The notes under the pieces are model-generated. The model ran no database searches. It was not told the origin of the DNA and saw nothing but the letters and a program-made list of their open reading frames with translations. DNA of 48,044 nt from Mycobacterium sp. DL440 (GTDB lineage Bacteria; Actinomycetota; Actinomycetes; Mycobacteriales; Mycobacteriaceae), in NCBI RefSeq assembly GCF_011745145.1, contig NZ_CP050191.1, positions 5,138,003-5,186,046 of the forward strand, in the 5' to 3' direction. Shown here piece by piece: positions 31,371-40,326 of this stretch. The translations under genes and the position numbers were made by a program. The number at the start of each line of letters is the position of its first letter. The stretch's first letter is position 1.

Positions 31371-33545
31371 GTGGGGAACGTGCAAACTGACGGCCACGAC
31401 ATCGAAGTACAGACCGAACAGACCTATGTCGACGGGCTCTACACCCGCCTGGATGCCGAGCGCGTCCGGGTGCGTGGCCGCTACCGCACCGCACTGCGTG
31501 AGCACGGCGGCAGCGCGGTGGAACGTGACGCCGAGGTACTGGCGCTGGCCAAGGAAGGCAACCGGCTCGACGTGGCCGACAACGGCCTGTGCTTCGGTCG
31601 CCTGGAAACCATTGCCGGAGAACATCTTTACGTCGGGCGCCTGGGCATCTTCGATCGCGAGGACGATTACGAACCGTTGCTGCTGGACTGGCGGGCACCG
31701 TTGGCGCGGCCGTTCTACACCGCGACCGGGGCCAGTCCGGAGGGCATGCGCCGGCGCCGGCAGTTCCGCACTTTGGGCCGGCGGGTACTTGACCTCACCG
31801 ACGAGGTGCTGGGCCGGCCCACCGAGGGCGACGAAGGTGATGCCGCACTGCTGGCCGCGGTGAACGCCCCGCGCGGCGAGGGCATGCGCGACATCGTCGC
31901 GACGATCCAGGCCGAACAGGACGAGGTCATCCGCAGCGAGCACACCGGCGTACTCGTGGTCGAGGGTGGCCCGGGCACCGGCAAGACCGTGGTGGCGCTG
32001 CACCGGGTGGCCTATCTGCTCTACACCCACCGGGAGCGGATCGAACGTCACGGCGTGCTGGTGGTCGGGCCCAATGAGGCGTTCCTGCACCACATCGGCC
32101 GGGTGCTGCCCTCGTTGGGTGAATCCGATGCGGTATTCATGACGCCCGGCGACCTGGCGCCCGGCCTCCATGTCACCGCCGAGGACGCGCCCGAGGCCGC
32201 CGAGATCAAGGGTTCACTGAAGATCCTCGACGTGCTGGCCGCCGCCGTGGCCGACCGCCAGGAGGTTCCCGACGAGCCGATCCTGATCGAGCTGCCCGAC
32301 GTCACCGTGCGCATCGACGCCGAGACCGCCCAGTGGGCGATCGAGGAGGCCCGCGAAACCGGGCTGCCGCACAACGAGGCCCGGGCGACGTTCCGCGACA
32401 TCGTCACCTACGTCCTCACCGAACGTGCGGTCGCGCGGATCGGCAAGGGGTGGTTGAGCCGTCAGGACAAGGCGGCGTGGGAGGAACTGCGGGCCAGTGT
32501 GGTCAGCGAACTCGACGACAACGCCGCGTTCGCTGCGGCGCTCGACCGGCTGTGGCCGATCCTGACCCCGGAGACCCTGCTGGCCCCGCTGTATTCGTCG
32601 ACCGAAAGGTTGTCCGCGGCCGGAGCCGACCCTCGGTTGTTCCGCACTGACGGCAGCGCCTGGACCGTCTCGGACGTACCGCTGCTGGACGAGCTCGTCG
32701 ACTTGCTGGGCCGCGACAAGGCGGCCGACGAAGCCGCGGAACGCGAACGGCGCGAGGAGGCCGCCTACGCCGCGGGTGTGCTCGACCTGATGATCGCCCG
32801 CGAGGATCTGATGGACGACGAGGATCACCTGCTGGCCAGCGACTTGATCGACGCCGAGGACCTGGCGGACCGGTTCGTCGAGCGCGACACCCGGGAACTG
32901 GCCGAACGCGCTGCAGCCGACCGGGATTGGACCTACGGTCATGTAGTGGTCGACGAAGCCCAGGAGTTGTCCGAGATGGACTGGCGAGTGTTGATGCGTC
33001 GGTGTCCACGCCGGTCCTTCACGGTGGTCGGGGATCTGGCCCAGCGCCGCTCAGCTGCCGGGGCCCGGTCCTGGGACACGATGCTCGAGCCGTATGTGCC
33101 GGGCCGCTGGATCTACCGGACGCTGTCGGTCAACTACCGGACGCCGGCCGAGATCATGGCGGTGGCCGGGGCGCTGCTGGCCGAGTTCGCGACCGGGGTC
33201 CAAGCGCCGGAGTCGGTCCGGTCCTGCGGGGTACAGCCCTGGTCGCGTCAGCTTGCCGTCGACGAAATCCCCTCGGCTGTCGAGAAATTCGTCCGGGAAG
33301 AGGCCACCCGGGACGGCACCAGCGTGGTGATCGGTCCGCCCGAGGTACCCGGAGCAGTGGCACCGTCGGAAACCAAGGGCCTGGAGTTCGACGCCGTGCT
33401 CGTGGTGGAACCCGCACGCATCCTGGCCGCCGGCGACCGCGGCGCCGCCGAGTTGTACGTCGCCCTCACCCGCGCGACGCAGCGCCTCGGCGTGCTGCAC
33501 ACCGAACCGCTACCCGAAGCGTTGACCGGACTCGCACATGCCTGA
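31371..33545 (+). CDS. helR: HelR, RNA polymerase-recycling UvrD-like ATPase (rifamycin resistance)
   Basis: 724 aa. HelD/HelR family: N-terminal coiled-coil arm (DGLYTRLDAERVRVRGRYRTALREHGG), FDREDDYEPLLLDWRAPLARPFYTATG, Walker A EGGPGTGKTV (residues 198-207), Walker B VVVDEAQE near 535 and VNYRTPAEIM. HelR displaces rifamycin-stalled RNA polymerase. The upstream RAE and the family agree, so rifamycin induction is likely. GTG 31371 (MGNVQTDGHD) has GAGGGAA just upstream. It overlaps the following monooxygenase by 8 nt. Confidence 0.9.
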   Translation: MGNVQTDGHDIEVQTEQTYVDGLYTRLDAERVRVRGRYRTALREHGGSAVERDAEVLALAKEGNRLDVADNGLCFGRLETIAGEHLYVGRLGIFDREDDYEPLLLDWRAPLARPFYTATGASPEGMRRRRQFRTLGRRVLDLTDEVLGRPTEGDEGDAALLAAVNAPRGEGMRDIVATIQAEQDEVIRSEHTGVLVVEGGPGTGKTVVALHRVAYLLYTHRERIERHGVLVVGPNEAFLHHIGRVLPSLGESDAVFMTPGDLAPGLHVTAEDAPEAAEIKGSLKILDVLAAAVADRQEVPDEPILIELPDVTVRIDAETAQWAIEEARETGLPHNEARATFRDIVTYVLTERAVARIGKGWLSRQDKAAWEELRASVVSELDDNAAFAAALDRLWPILTPETLLAPLYSSTERLSAAGADPRLFRTDGSAWTVSDVPLLDELVDLLGRDKAADEAAERERREEAAYAAGVLDLMIAREDLMDDEDHLLASDLIDAEDLADRFVERDTRELAERAAADRDWTYGHVVVDEAQELSEMDWRVLMRRCPRRSFTVVGDLAQRRSAAGARSWDTMLEPYVPGRWIYRTLSVNYRTPAEIMAVAGALLAEFATGVQAPESVRSCGVQPWSRQLAVDEIPSAVEKFVREEATRDGTSVVIGPPEVPGAVAPSETKGLEFDAVLVVEPARILAAGDRGAAELYVALTRATQRLGVLHTEPLPEALTGLAHA

Positions 33546-34743
33546 CACCACGTGTGCGATCGTGGGCGGCGGGCCCGCCGGGATGATGCTCGGGCTGATC
33601 CTGGCCCGCTGCGGGGTGACAGTGACCGTCATGGAGAAGCACGCCGATTTCCTGCGCGATTTCCGCGGCGACACCGTGCATCCGAGCACCATGCGCATGC
33701 TCGACGAGCTCGGGCTGTTCGGCGAGTTCGACAAGATCGGCTACAGCAAGGTGGAGAAGGCCGAGTTCGGTGTCGACGGTGACGCGGTGACGCTCGTCGA
33801 TTTCCGTCGGCTGCGCCAGCCCCACCCGTACGTGGCGATGGTGCCGCAGTGGGACTTCCTCGACCTGCTGGCCGACGCCGGCCGCAGCGACCCCAACTTC
33901 ACCCTGCGCATGCGGACCGAGGTCACCGGGCTGCTGCGCGACGGTGAACGCATCAGCGGGGTGCGCTACACCGGCCCCGACGGCGACGGTGAACTGCGCG
34001 CCGATCTCACCGTCGCCTGCGACGGACGCACATCGCTGGTCAGGCGGGAGGCCGGGCTGAGTACCCGGGACTATCCGGTGCCGTTCGACGTGTGGTGGTT
34101 CCGCTTGCCGCGTACCGAGGATGGCCAGTACTCGCTGATCCCGCGTACGGCGCCGGGCCGGGCATTGATCATGATTCCCCGCTCCGGCTACTTCCAGGTG
34201 GCCTACCTGATCCCGAAGGGCAGCGACGCCGGGCTGCGGGCCCGGGGCCTCGATGCCTTCCGCGCCGAGCTCGCCGAGCTGATCCCCGAAGCCGATACGG
34301 ACAAGCTCACCTCCTGGGACGACGTCAAGCATCTCGATGTTCAACTCAACCGGCTGCAGCGGTGGCACCGCGACGGCCTGCTGTGTATCGGCGATGCCGC
34401 GCATGCCATGTCACCGGTGGGCGGGGTCGGAATCAACGTCGCGATCCAGGATGCCGCCGCGGCGGCCCGCCTGCTGTACCAGCCGCTTCGCGAACATCGG
34501 GCCAGCCGGTCCGACCTGGCCGCTGTCCAACGTCAACGCAGCCTCCCCACCACGATCACCCAGGGTTTCCAACGCATCCTGCATCGTCAGGTGTTGGCAC
34601 CGGTGATGGCAGGAGCCGAGATTGCCCCGCCGGGTGCGCTGCTGAGCATCGTCCGCAAGTTCCCCCAACTCACCGCGATTCCGGCGTACCTGGTCGGCAC
34701 CGGGGTACGCCCCGAGCACGTCGCCGCGCCGGCCCGCCGATAG
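33538..34743 (+). CDS. FAD-dependent monooxygenase (class A flavoprotein hydroxylase type)
   Basis: 401 aa. FAD-binding dinucleotide fold at the N-terminus (AIVGGGPAGMMLGLILARCGVTVTVMEK), the GD motif in CIGDAAHAMSPVGGVGINVAIQDA near residues 286-310, and DG in VACDGRTSLVR near 160. These mark a UbiH/PHBH-like aromatic hydroxylase family. It is shorter than the known rifampicin monooxygenase (Rox, about 470 aa), and identity to it is not established. Translation is coupled to helR by an 8-nt overlap, so it should be expressed with the RAE-controlled gene. Rifamycin modification is a hypothesis. Confidence 0.85.
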   Translation: MPDTTCAIVGGGPAGMMLGLILARCGVTVTVMEKHADFLRDFRGDTVHPSTMRMLDELGLFGEFDKIGYSKVEKAEFGVDGDAVTLVDFRRLRQPHPYVAMVPQWDFLDLLADAGRSDPNFTLRMRTEVTGLLRDGERISGVRYTGPDGDGELRADLTVACDGRTSLVRREAGLSTRDYPVPFDVWWFRLPRTEDGQYSLIPRTAPGRALIMIPRSGYFQVAYLIPKGSDAGLRARGLDAFRAELAELIPEADTDKLTSWDDVKHLDVQLNRLQRWHRDGLLCIGDAAHAMSPVGGVGINVAIQDAAAAARLLYQPLREHRASRSDLAAVQRQRSLPTTITQGFQRILHRQVLAPVMAGAEIAPPGALLSIVRKFPQLTAIPAYLVGTGVRPEHVAAPARR

Positions 34744-34750
34744 GTGCCGC

Positions 34751-35374
34751 GTGGGAGGCAAACAGAACCCCGAACAACGGCGACGCGAATTGTGCGACGC
34801 GGCAATCGGTCTGCTGGCCCGCGAGGGCATCAAGGGCGTTACCCACCTCAAGGTCGATCGCAAGGCCGGGGTTGCCGAGGGGACCACGTCGTTCTACTTC
34901 CGCACCAGCGCGGCGTTGGTACGGGCGGCGGCCGACCGCATCGCCGATCTCGACCTGGCCGATCTCACCGCGGCCACCGGCTCGGGTACCCATGGCGACG
35001 TGCGCGGTCTGGCCCGGCTGGTCATCCGGTCCGGTGCCGGGGCGCGGCTGGTCCGGAGCAAGGCCCGCTATGAGCTCGTTCTGCCGTCGAGTCGGGATGC
35101 CGGGCTGGCCGAGGCTTTCAGCCACAACGAGGAGCGATTCTTCGAATTGCACCGCAATGTCGTGGCTGGGCTCTGCCCGGCCGATACCGATCCGGCGCTG
35201 ATCGACGAAAAGTCTTATGTACTGATGACTTTCATCAGCGGGCTGATGCTCGCCCTGGCCCGTGGCGACCGCACGATCACCTCGGATGAGCAGCTCCACG
35301 GCATCATCACCGCGATCGTCGCGGCGGCGCCGGCAAGCTCACATCGCGAAGGAGTAGCCGCCGTTGACCGGTAA
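34751..35374 (+). CDS. TetR/AcrR family regulator
   Basis: 207 aa, GTG start 7 nt after the monooxygenase stop. HTH region ELCDAAIGLLAREGIKGVTHLKVDRKAGVAEGTTSFYFRTSAALVRAAADRI (residues about 13-64). GTTSFYFRTSAAL departs a little from the usual GSxYxHFxSKxxL. The ligand domain is unassigned. It is in the helR operon and may control it or the adjacent SDR, whose end it overlaps by 36 nt. Confidence 0.85.
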   Translation: MGGKQNPEQRRRELCDAAIGLLAREGIKGVTHLKVDRKAGVAEGTTSFYFRTSAALVRAAADRIADLDLADLTAATGSGTHGDVRGLARLVIRSGAGARLVRSKARYELVLPSSRDAGLAEAFSHNEERFFELHRNVVAGLCPADTDPALIDEKSYVLMTFISGLMLALARGDRTITSDEQLHGIITAIVAAAPASSHREGVAAVDR

Positions 35375-36118
35375 CGTCTGGCCGGTGATCCAGGAGCCGT
35401 GGTCGCTGGCCAGTAGCACCGCCAGATAGGCGACATCCTCGGGCAGGCCGGGCCGGCGGATCGGGTAACGCGACAGGATCGCCTTGGCCTGCGGGGAATC
35501 GGCCATCTCAGCCCACAGCGGTTCGGTGAGCGGGGTTCGCATGGTGCCCAACGCGATGTTGTTGGCGGTGATGCCGTGGCGGCCGTTCTCCAGCGCGATC
35601 GAACGCGTCAGGCCCGCGGCGCCGGCCTTGGCCGCCGCATAGACCGCGCCGCTGGCGTCCCCGGTTCGGCCGGCGTCCGAGACGATCGTGACGACCCGGC
35701 CCCAGTGCCGTTCCACCATCGTCGGCAGCACCGCACGCGTGCAATGAAGCACGCCATAGAGATTCACCTGCAGGAAGGGGTCCCAGTCGGCGGGCGTGGT
35801 GTCGGCGAACGGCATCCGCGCGGCGAATCCCTCGGCCCCGGCATTGCCCGCGTTGTTCACCAGAATGTCGACGGGTCCGGCCTTTTCGACCGCCTTGGTG
35901 ACGGCCCGATAGTCGGTGACATCGAATGGCACCGCCACCGCGTCACCGCCCGCTTCGCGCAGCTCTGTGGCGACGGTCTCGGCCCGCTCGCCTCGGAGGT
36001 CATTGATCAGCACCGTGGCCTCGGCGGCAACGAAGGCATCGGCCAGTCCGCGGCCGACGCCCTGCCCGGCACCGGTGATCAACACCCGCCGGTGCGACAG
36101 ATCGAATTGCAGCGTCAT
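35339..36118 (-). CDS. short-chain dehydrogenase/reductase
   Basis: 259 aa. Classical SDR: cofactor motif TGAGQGVGRG near residues 15-24, NNAG at LVNNAGNAGAEGF, catalytic Ser in IVSDAGRTG, YxxxK in YAAAKAGAAGL, and C-terminal PVNGGYSF. D-N-D after the strand (LINDLRGERAE) suggests NAD preference. Substrate unknown. It is divergent from the decayed F420 oxidoreductase at 36230, with the palindrome at 36175-36190 between them. Its end overlaps the TetR gene. Confidence 0.87.
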   Translation of the reverse strand: MTLQFDLSHRRVLITGAGQGVGRGLADAFVAAEATVLINDLRGERAETVATELREAGGDAVAVPFDVTDYRAVTKAVEKAGPVDILVNNAGNAGAEGFAARMPFADTTPADWDPFLQVNLYGVLHCTRAVLPTMVERHWGRVVTIVSDAGRTGDASGAVYAAAKAGAAGLTRSIALENGRHGITANNIALGTMRTPLTEPLWAEMADSPQAKAILSRYPIRRPGLPEDVAYLAVLLASDHGSWITGQTLPVNGGYSFAM

Positions 36119-36174
36119 CGTCAGCGAGCTCTCCCGTGGTTCGGCATGATTCCGGACAACCTACCCCACAAAGT

Positions 36175-36190
36175 CTCTATATATGTAGAG
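36175..36190. promoter_or_regulatory. AT-rich palindrome, operator-like
   Basis: CTCTATATATGTAGAG is a 16-bp palindrome with one non-symmetric pair (CTCTA six nt apart from TAGAG), in the 111-nt region between the divergent SDR and the F420-oxidoreductase remnant. Its AT content is unusual here. It could be a repressor site for the SDR; the gene it once served on the other side is decayed. Confidence 0.45.
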
Positions 36191-36229
36191 TCCTGCACGC
36201 CGCCCCACGCAAGACCGAACGGAGCCCGG

Positions 36230-36506
36230 GTGAAATTCATCTTCAACCTGCCTCACATGCTGCGGTCGTGACTTCGACGTCGTGCACGGGATCGCCACCA
36301 GGCGGGTGGGCGAGGGCCATGCCGTACGGGAGGATCCCGATGCTCGGTCCGGCATGAGCGCACAGGAGATCGTCGACCGGCTGTGTTGGCTGGGAGAGCA
36401 AGGTGTCACCGTCAGCGCCGTGCCGCTCCCCGCCGTCAGCGGGGTCGACGAATATCTCGACTACGCCCAATGGGTGATCGAGGAGATCAGACCCAGCGTG
36501 CCCTAA
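36230..36506 (+). pseudogene. remnant of an F420-dependent LLM-class oxidoreductase
   Basis: A GTG at 36230 begins MKFIFNLPHMLRS and stops at 36271; this is the typical N-terminus of luciferase-like, F420-dependent oxidoreductases. Immediately, in another frame (36264 onward), the sequence continues with a C-terminal portion: RDFDVVHGIATRRVGEGHAVREDPDARSG...IVDRLCWLGEQGVTVSAVPLPAVSGVDEYLDYAQWVIEEIRPSVP, ending at 36506. Intact members have about 300 residues, so roughly 600 nt of the middle is missing and the frame is broken. A short protein from GTG 36282 (74 aa) is possible but unlikely to be functional. Confidence 0.7.
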
Positions 36507-36536
36507 TCTAAAAAGCCCGGCCCTGAGGAGAACCCG

Positions 36537-36890
36537 ATGAGCGACCACGACGTCCGGATGATCATTCTGTCGACCGACGACCTGGATGAGTCGATCCGCT
36601 TCTACAGCGAAACCCTGGGCATGCCACTGAAGTTCCGCGACGGCGCCCACTTCGCCGCGCTCGACGGAGGCTCTCTCACCCTCGCGCTGGCCACGTCAGT
36701 GGATCACCCGATCCCCGGCCAGGTCGTGGTCGGGATCAAGACCGCCGACGTGGACGGTGCCGCCAAGGCCATCGAGGCCAGTGGCGGCGGAATCATCAAA
36801 CATCCCTACGACGACGCCCACGAGCGCCGCGCCGTGGTCTACGACAACAAGGGCAACGGCCTGGTGTTCTACAGTCCGCTGGCCCGCTAG
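36537..36890 (+). CDS. VOC superfamily (glyoxalase/bleomycin resistance-like) protein
   Basis: 117 aa, one glyoxalase-fold module: MIILSTDDLDESIRFYSETLGMPLKFRDGAHFAALDGGSLTLALAT followed by GQVVVGIKTADVDGAAKAIEASGGGIIKHPYDDAHERRAVVYDNKGNGLVFYSP, where the final Asp/Glu/His pattern of metal-binding VOC enzymes is partly altered (GNGLVFYSP). It could be metal dependent or a binding protein; ligand unknown. Stop overlaps the LysR stop by 4 nt. Confidence 0.85.
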   Translation: MSDHDVRMIILSTDDLDESIRFYSETLGMPLKFRDGAHFAALDGGSLTLALATSVDHPIPGQVVVGIKTADVDGAAKAIEASGGGIIKHPYDDAHERRAVVYDNKGNGLVFYSPLAR

Positions 36891-37780
36891 CCTGCCGAAG
36901 CCGCGGCGTCGAGCAGGGTTTCGGCCAGGCGTGCCGCGGCCGGCGTCATCCGCTCCACCGGCGGGGCCGCGAGGTAGACCTGCCACACCGCCGGGTCGCG
37001 CAGCGTGACGGTCCGCAGATCACCGAAACGCCTGGCCTCGGACGGTGGCATGAAGGCCGTGCCCAGACCGTTGCCGACGAGTTCGGCGATCGCGGCGAAC
37101 CCGGCCGGAACCTCGTACTGCGTCTGCGGTTGCACACCGGCGCGGTGGAACGCCTCGTCCATCAGGCGCCGCAGCCCGAATTCCGGCGGGAAGCCGACGA
37201 GGTCCTCGCCCGCCAGGTCCCCCAGCTCGAGGCGGCGACGACGTGCCAGAGCATGGTCGTCACGGCACACGAACACCATCGGCTCCTCGAACAGCAGCTT
37301 CATATCCAGCTGTGCCGGGAACCGGTTGGGCAGCGATACCAGGGCCAGATCCAGCGAGCCCTCCAGCAGAGCGGCCAGGTAGGCCGACGCGCCGGATTGG
37401 CTCAGCCGCAATCGCAGCCGCACGAACGGGTGGGCCCGGTGAAAATCGCCGAGCGCGCCGGCGACATCGACCGGCCCATAGGAGATCAGCGAACCGAATT
37501 CGACTGTGCCCATGAGAGCCCCGCGGAACTGGCCGGCAGATTCGGTGGCCGCACGGGCCGCGTGCAGCACCTCGTAGGCGTGGGGCCGGAAGGCCTCCCC
37601 CGCGGCGGTGAGGCTGATCCGTTGCCGCGACCGGTCGAACAATTCCACGCCGAGTTCGCGCTCGAGCTTCGCAACCGACGTCGACAACGCCGACTGCACG
37701 ACATGCGCGCGTTCGGCGGCCCGAGTGAAACTCAGCTCGCCGGCCACCGCGATGAAGTGTTCGATCTGTCGTAACTCCAC
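36887..37780 (-). CDS. LysR family transcriptional regulator
   Basis: 297 aa, standard length. N-terminal winged HTH (MELRQIEHFIAVAGELSFTRAAERAHVVQSALSTSVAKLERELGVELFDRSRQRISLTAAGEAF), then the periplasmic-binding-like effector domain with GTVEFGSLISYGPVDVAGALGDFHRAHP. It is divergent from the Tat-lipoprotein hydrolase at 37892, its most likely target, across a 111-nt region that holds the palindrome CGATTCAATCG. Effector unknown. Confidence 0.9.
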   Translation of the reverse strand: MELRQIEHFIAVAGELSFTRAAERAHVVQSALSTSVAKLERELGVELFDRSRQRISLTAAGEAFRPHAYEVLHAARAATESAGQFRGALMGTVEFGSLISYGPVDVAGALGDFHRAHPFVRLRLRLSQSGASAYLAALLEGSLDLALVSLPNRFPAQLDMKLLFEEPMVFVCRDDHALARRRRLELGDLAGEDLVGFPPEFGLRRLMDEAFHRAGVQPQTQYEVPAGFAAIAELVGNGLGTAFMPPSEARRFGDLRTVTLRDPAVWQVYLAAPPVERMTPAAARLAETLLDAAASAG

Positions 37781-37816
37781 CGTGTCACTTTATCTATGTT
37801 GTCGATGAGGCTCATC

Positions 37817-37827
37817 CGATTCAATCG
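37817..37827. promoter_or_regulatory. possible LysR-box palindrome
   Basis: CGATTCAATCG is a perfect 11-bp palindrome in the divergent lysR/hydrolase region. Its AT-N-AT core fits the loose T-N11-A class of LysR sites only approximately. Confidence 0.3.
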
Positions 37828-37891
37828 TTGGACTTGATGGCCAGGTGGCGGTGAAATGGACAACACGAGCCGGCGAGAAGGAGCAGCAGCG

Positions 37892-38929
37892 GTGAACGGT
37901 TTGAGCAGAAGGAATTTCGGCTTCCTCACGGCGGCCGCCGCCGGGGCGGCGACACTGGCTGCCTGTGGTACGTCCTCCACTCCGGCACCGTCGTCGGGGC
38001 CGGCTGCCCGGATCCCCTCGAAACCGTCGCACACCATGAACCCGGTCAGGCGGATCGACGCCGGCGATCTCAACGTCGGATACACCGAAGCCGGACCGGC
38101 CGACGGACGTCCGGTGATCCTGCTGCACGGCTGGCCCTACGACATCCACAGCTACGCCGACGCTTCGGCGCTGCTCGCCGAGAAGGGCTTCCGCGTCATC
38201 GTGCCCTATCTGCGCGGCTTCGGCTCGACCCGGTTCCGCTCCGCCGACACCGTGCGCAACGGCCAGCAGGCAGCGTTGGCTGCCGACGTCATCGCGCTGA
38301 TGGATGCGCTCAACATCCCCAACGCTGTACTCGGCGGATACGACTGGGGTGGGCGCACCGCCAACAACGTTGCCGCACTCTGGCCGCAGCGCTGCGCGGG
38401 ACTGGTCGCCGTCAGCGGTTACATCACCGTCAACCTGGCCGCCAACCTCAAGCCGCTGGCGCCGGAGGCCGAATTAGGTTGGTGGTACCAGTACTACTTC
38501 GCCACCCCGCGCGGTGAACTCGGCTACCGCCAGAACACCAGAGAGTTCAACCGGCTGATCTGGACCAAGGCCTCACCGCTGTGGCACTTCGACGACTCCA
38601 CCTACGACCTGTCCGCCGCGGCGTTCGACAATCCCGACCACGTCGACATCGTCGTGCACAACTACCGGTGGCGGCTCAGCCTGGCTCCCGGCGAAGCCCG
38701 CTACGACGCCGACGAAGCACGGCTGGCCGGTAAGCCGCCCGTCACCGTACCGACGATCACGATCGGCTCCGAGTTCGACGGTGCGGCCAAGGACGGAGCC
38801 GGCTACCGCGCGCTCTACACCGGGCCCTACGAACACCGCGCTCTGGACGGCATCGGGCACAACGTGCCCCAGGAAGCACCCGAACAGTTCGTCGCCGCCA
38901 TCGCCGATGTCAGCCGGATGGGCCGCTGA
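37892..38929 (+). CDS. alpha/beta hydrolase (epoxide hydrolase-like) with Tat/lipoprotein signal
   Basis: 345 aa from GTG 37892, chosen because AAGGAG lies 8 nt upstream and the product then begins MNGLSRRNFGFLTAAAAGAATLAACG. This gives a twin-arginine motif (SRRNFGF) and a lipobox (LAAC) near residue 25; ATG 37856 would add 12 residues. The hydrolase shows HGWPYDIHSYAD, GGYDWGGRTANNV with Asp as likely nucleophile (epoxide hydrolase/dehalogenase type) and His in GIGHNVPQE. The acid member may be GSEFDGAAKD. Predicted site is the outer face of the plasma membrane. It may be regulated by the divergent LysR. Confidence 0.85.
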   Translation: MNGLSRRNFGFLTAAAAGAATLAACGTSSTPAPSSGPAARIPSKPSHTMNPVRRIDAGDLNVGYTEAGPADGRPVILLHGWPYDIHSYADASALLAEKGFRVIVPYLRGFGSTRFRSADTVRNGQQAALAADVIALMDALNIPNAVLGGYDWGGRTANNVAALWPQRCAGLVAVSGYITVNLAANLKPLAPEAELGWWYQYYFATPRGELGYRQNTREFNRLIWTKASPLWHFDDSTYDLSAAAFDNPDHVDIVVHNYRWRLSLAPGEARYDADEARLAGKPPVTVPTITIGSEFDGAAKDGAGYRALYTGPYEHRALDGIGHNVPQEAPEQFVAAIADVSRMGR

Positions 38930-38959
38930 GACCATCGCTCAGGCGGTGCAGTCCCGTCG

Positions 38960-40138
38960 TCAGGGATACGGCCGTCCGGTCAGCTTTCGGATCGTGCGGA
39001 CCTCACCCTCCCGGTAAGGCCGACCGTCAGCATGGAACAAGTCATGGAACCATACCGGCGGCGGCGATCGGTACGGCCGGTCCCACGAATCCCAGGGCAG
39101 GTAGGTCTGCGTTTTACCCGCCACCAGGCCCCAGTTGTACGCACCGACGTTGAGTCGTTTGGCGATGGGCAGTACGCCCTCGATCGTGCTGCCCTCCCCG
39201 CGCGCCAAATATTCGGTGCACAAGATCGGGCGTCCCATGGGTGCCAGCTCACCGATCCGTGCCTCGAAGCCGGCCGGTTCGTCGTAGCTGTGGAAGGTCA
39301 GCACATCGGAGAGGTCGAGCTGGAGCGTTGCCATCCGACTACGCGCCTTCGGGTCCGCCCACGGACCGTCCCACACACCGCTGGTCAACGGTTGCACGGG
39401 ATTGACCGAGCGGGCCCAGCCGAAGACCTGCGGCAGCAACTCCTCGACCAGGGTGACCTTGTCCTGCCGCTCTACGTCGCGGTACGTGGCCGACGGATTG
39501 TCCGGCTCATTCCACAGGTCCCACCCCAGCACCCGCTCGTCACGACGGAACTGGCTGATCACGCCGATGACATACTCACGCAACGTTCGCCGGTACCGGC
39601 GATCGTCCAGGTTCGCCGCACCTGGGCCCTGCACCCACACCGAGTTGTGTATCCCCGGACGCGGCCGGCGCTGGCGCCCCAGCCTGGGAAACGGATCCCA
39701 GCAGGAATCGAACAGCACGAACAGCGGTTTGATGCCGTGACTGGCGGCCAGAGCAACGAATTGTGCCAGCCGACTCTGAAAGCCCACACGGTCCTGGGCC
39801 CACAGCTGGTCATGCAGGAAGACCCTTACCGTGTTGAACCCGGCCAACCGGGCGATGCGTAACTCGCTGTCGATCTGCTGCAGGTCATAGGTTTCCGGCT
39901 GGAACATCTCCAGCTGATTGCCCGCGTTCGACGGAATGAAATTGGCGCCGACCAGCCAACCCTGCTCGGCGTACCAGCGGTGCGCCCGCTCAGGTGACCA
40001 GCGGGCCCCGTGTCCGTCGATCTGCGCATCGGCCCGCGGCGCCCTCCCCAGGGCTGCGGCGACGGTCATGACCAGCGGGACCTTGAAGGCTGCCCGACGG
40101 GCTATCCGGCCATGTCCACCCTGCCTGATGTGCTGCAT
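38960..40138 (-). CDS. glycoside hydrolase, cellulase (GH5-like) fold, probably exported
   Basis: 392 aa from ATG 40138 (MQHIRQGGHGRIARRAAFKVPLVMTVAAALGRAPRADAQ), which reads as a basic export signal. TIM-barrel glycosidase: GANFIPSNAGNQLEMFQPETYD, FNTVRVFLHDQLW, the acid/base Glu in WDLWNEPDN and the nucleophile Glu in PILCTEYLARGEG, with FHSYDEP between. This arrangement matches clan A cellulase-type enzymes. The sugar substrate is unknown. The open frame extends to 40366, but that part is not conserved-looking. Intergenic 40139-40326 contains no clear site. Confidence 0.84.
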   Translation of the reverse strand: MQHIRQGGHGRIARRAAFKVPLVMTVAAALGRAPRADAQIDGHGARWSPERAHRWYAEQGWLVGANFIPSNAGNQLEMFQPETYDLQQIDSELRIARLAGFNTVRVFLHDQLWAQDRVGFQSRLAQFVALAASHGIKPLFVLFDSCWDPFPRLGRQRRPRPGIHNSVWVQGPGAANLDDRRYRRTLREYVIGVISQFRRDERVLGWDLWNEPDNPSATYRDVERQDKVTLVEELLPQVFGWARSVNPVQPLTSGVWDGPWADPKARSRMATLQLDLSDVLTFHSYDEPAGFEARIGELAPMGRPILCTEYLARGEGSTIEGVLPIAKRLNVGAYNWGLVAGKTQTYLPWDSWDRPYRSPPPVWFHDLFHADGRPYREGEVRTIRKLTGRPYP

Positions 40139-40326
40139 CGAAATACCAATCAACCTGGCTTCCTTAAGATTTCGTTTCCAACATCGGCACTGTCGGGTTT
40201 GCGCGTGGTCAATCTGACTACCACTCGAGGTGTACCCGACTGCGACCCAGGCTGCACACCACGGCGCTGTGGTTTGGGCTGACCGGCGGGGCACCTGTTC
40301 ACGGTGAGCGACCGCATCGCCGACCC

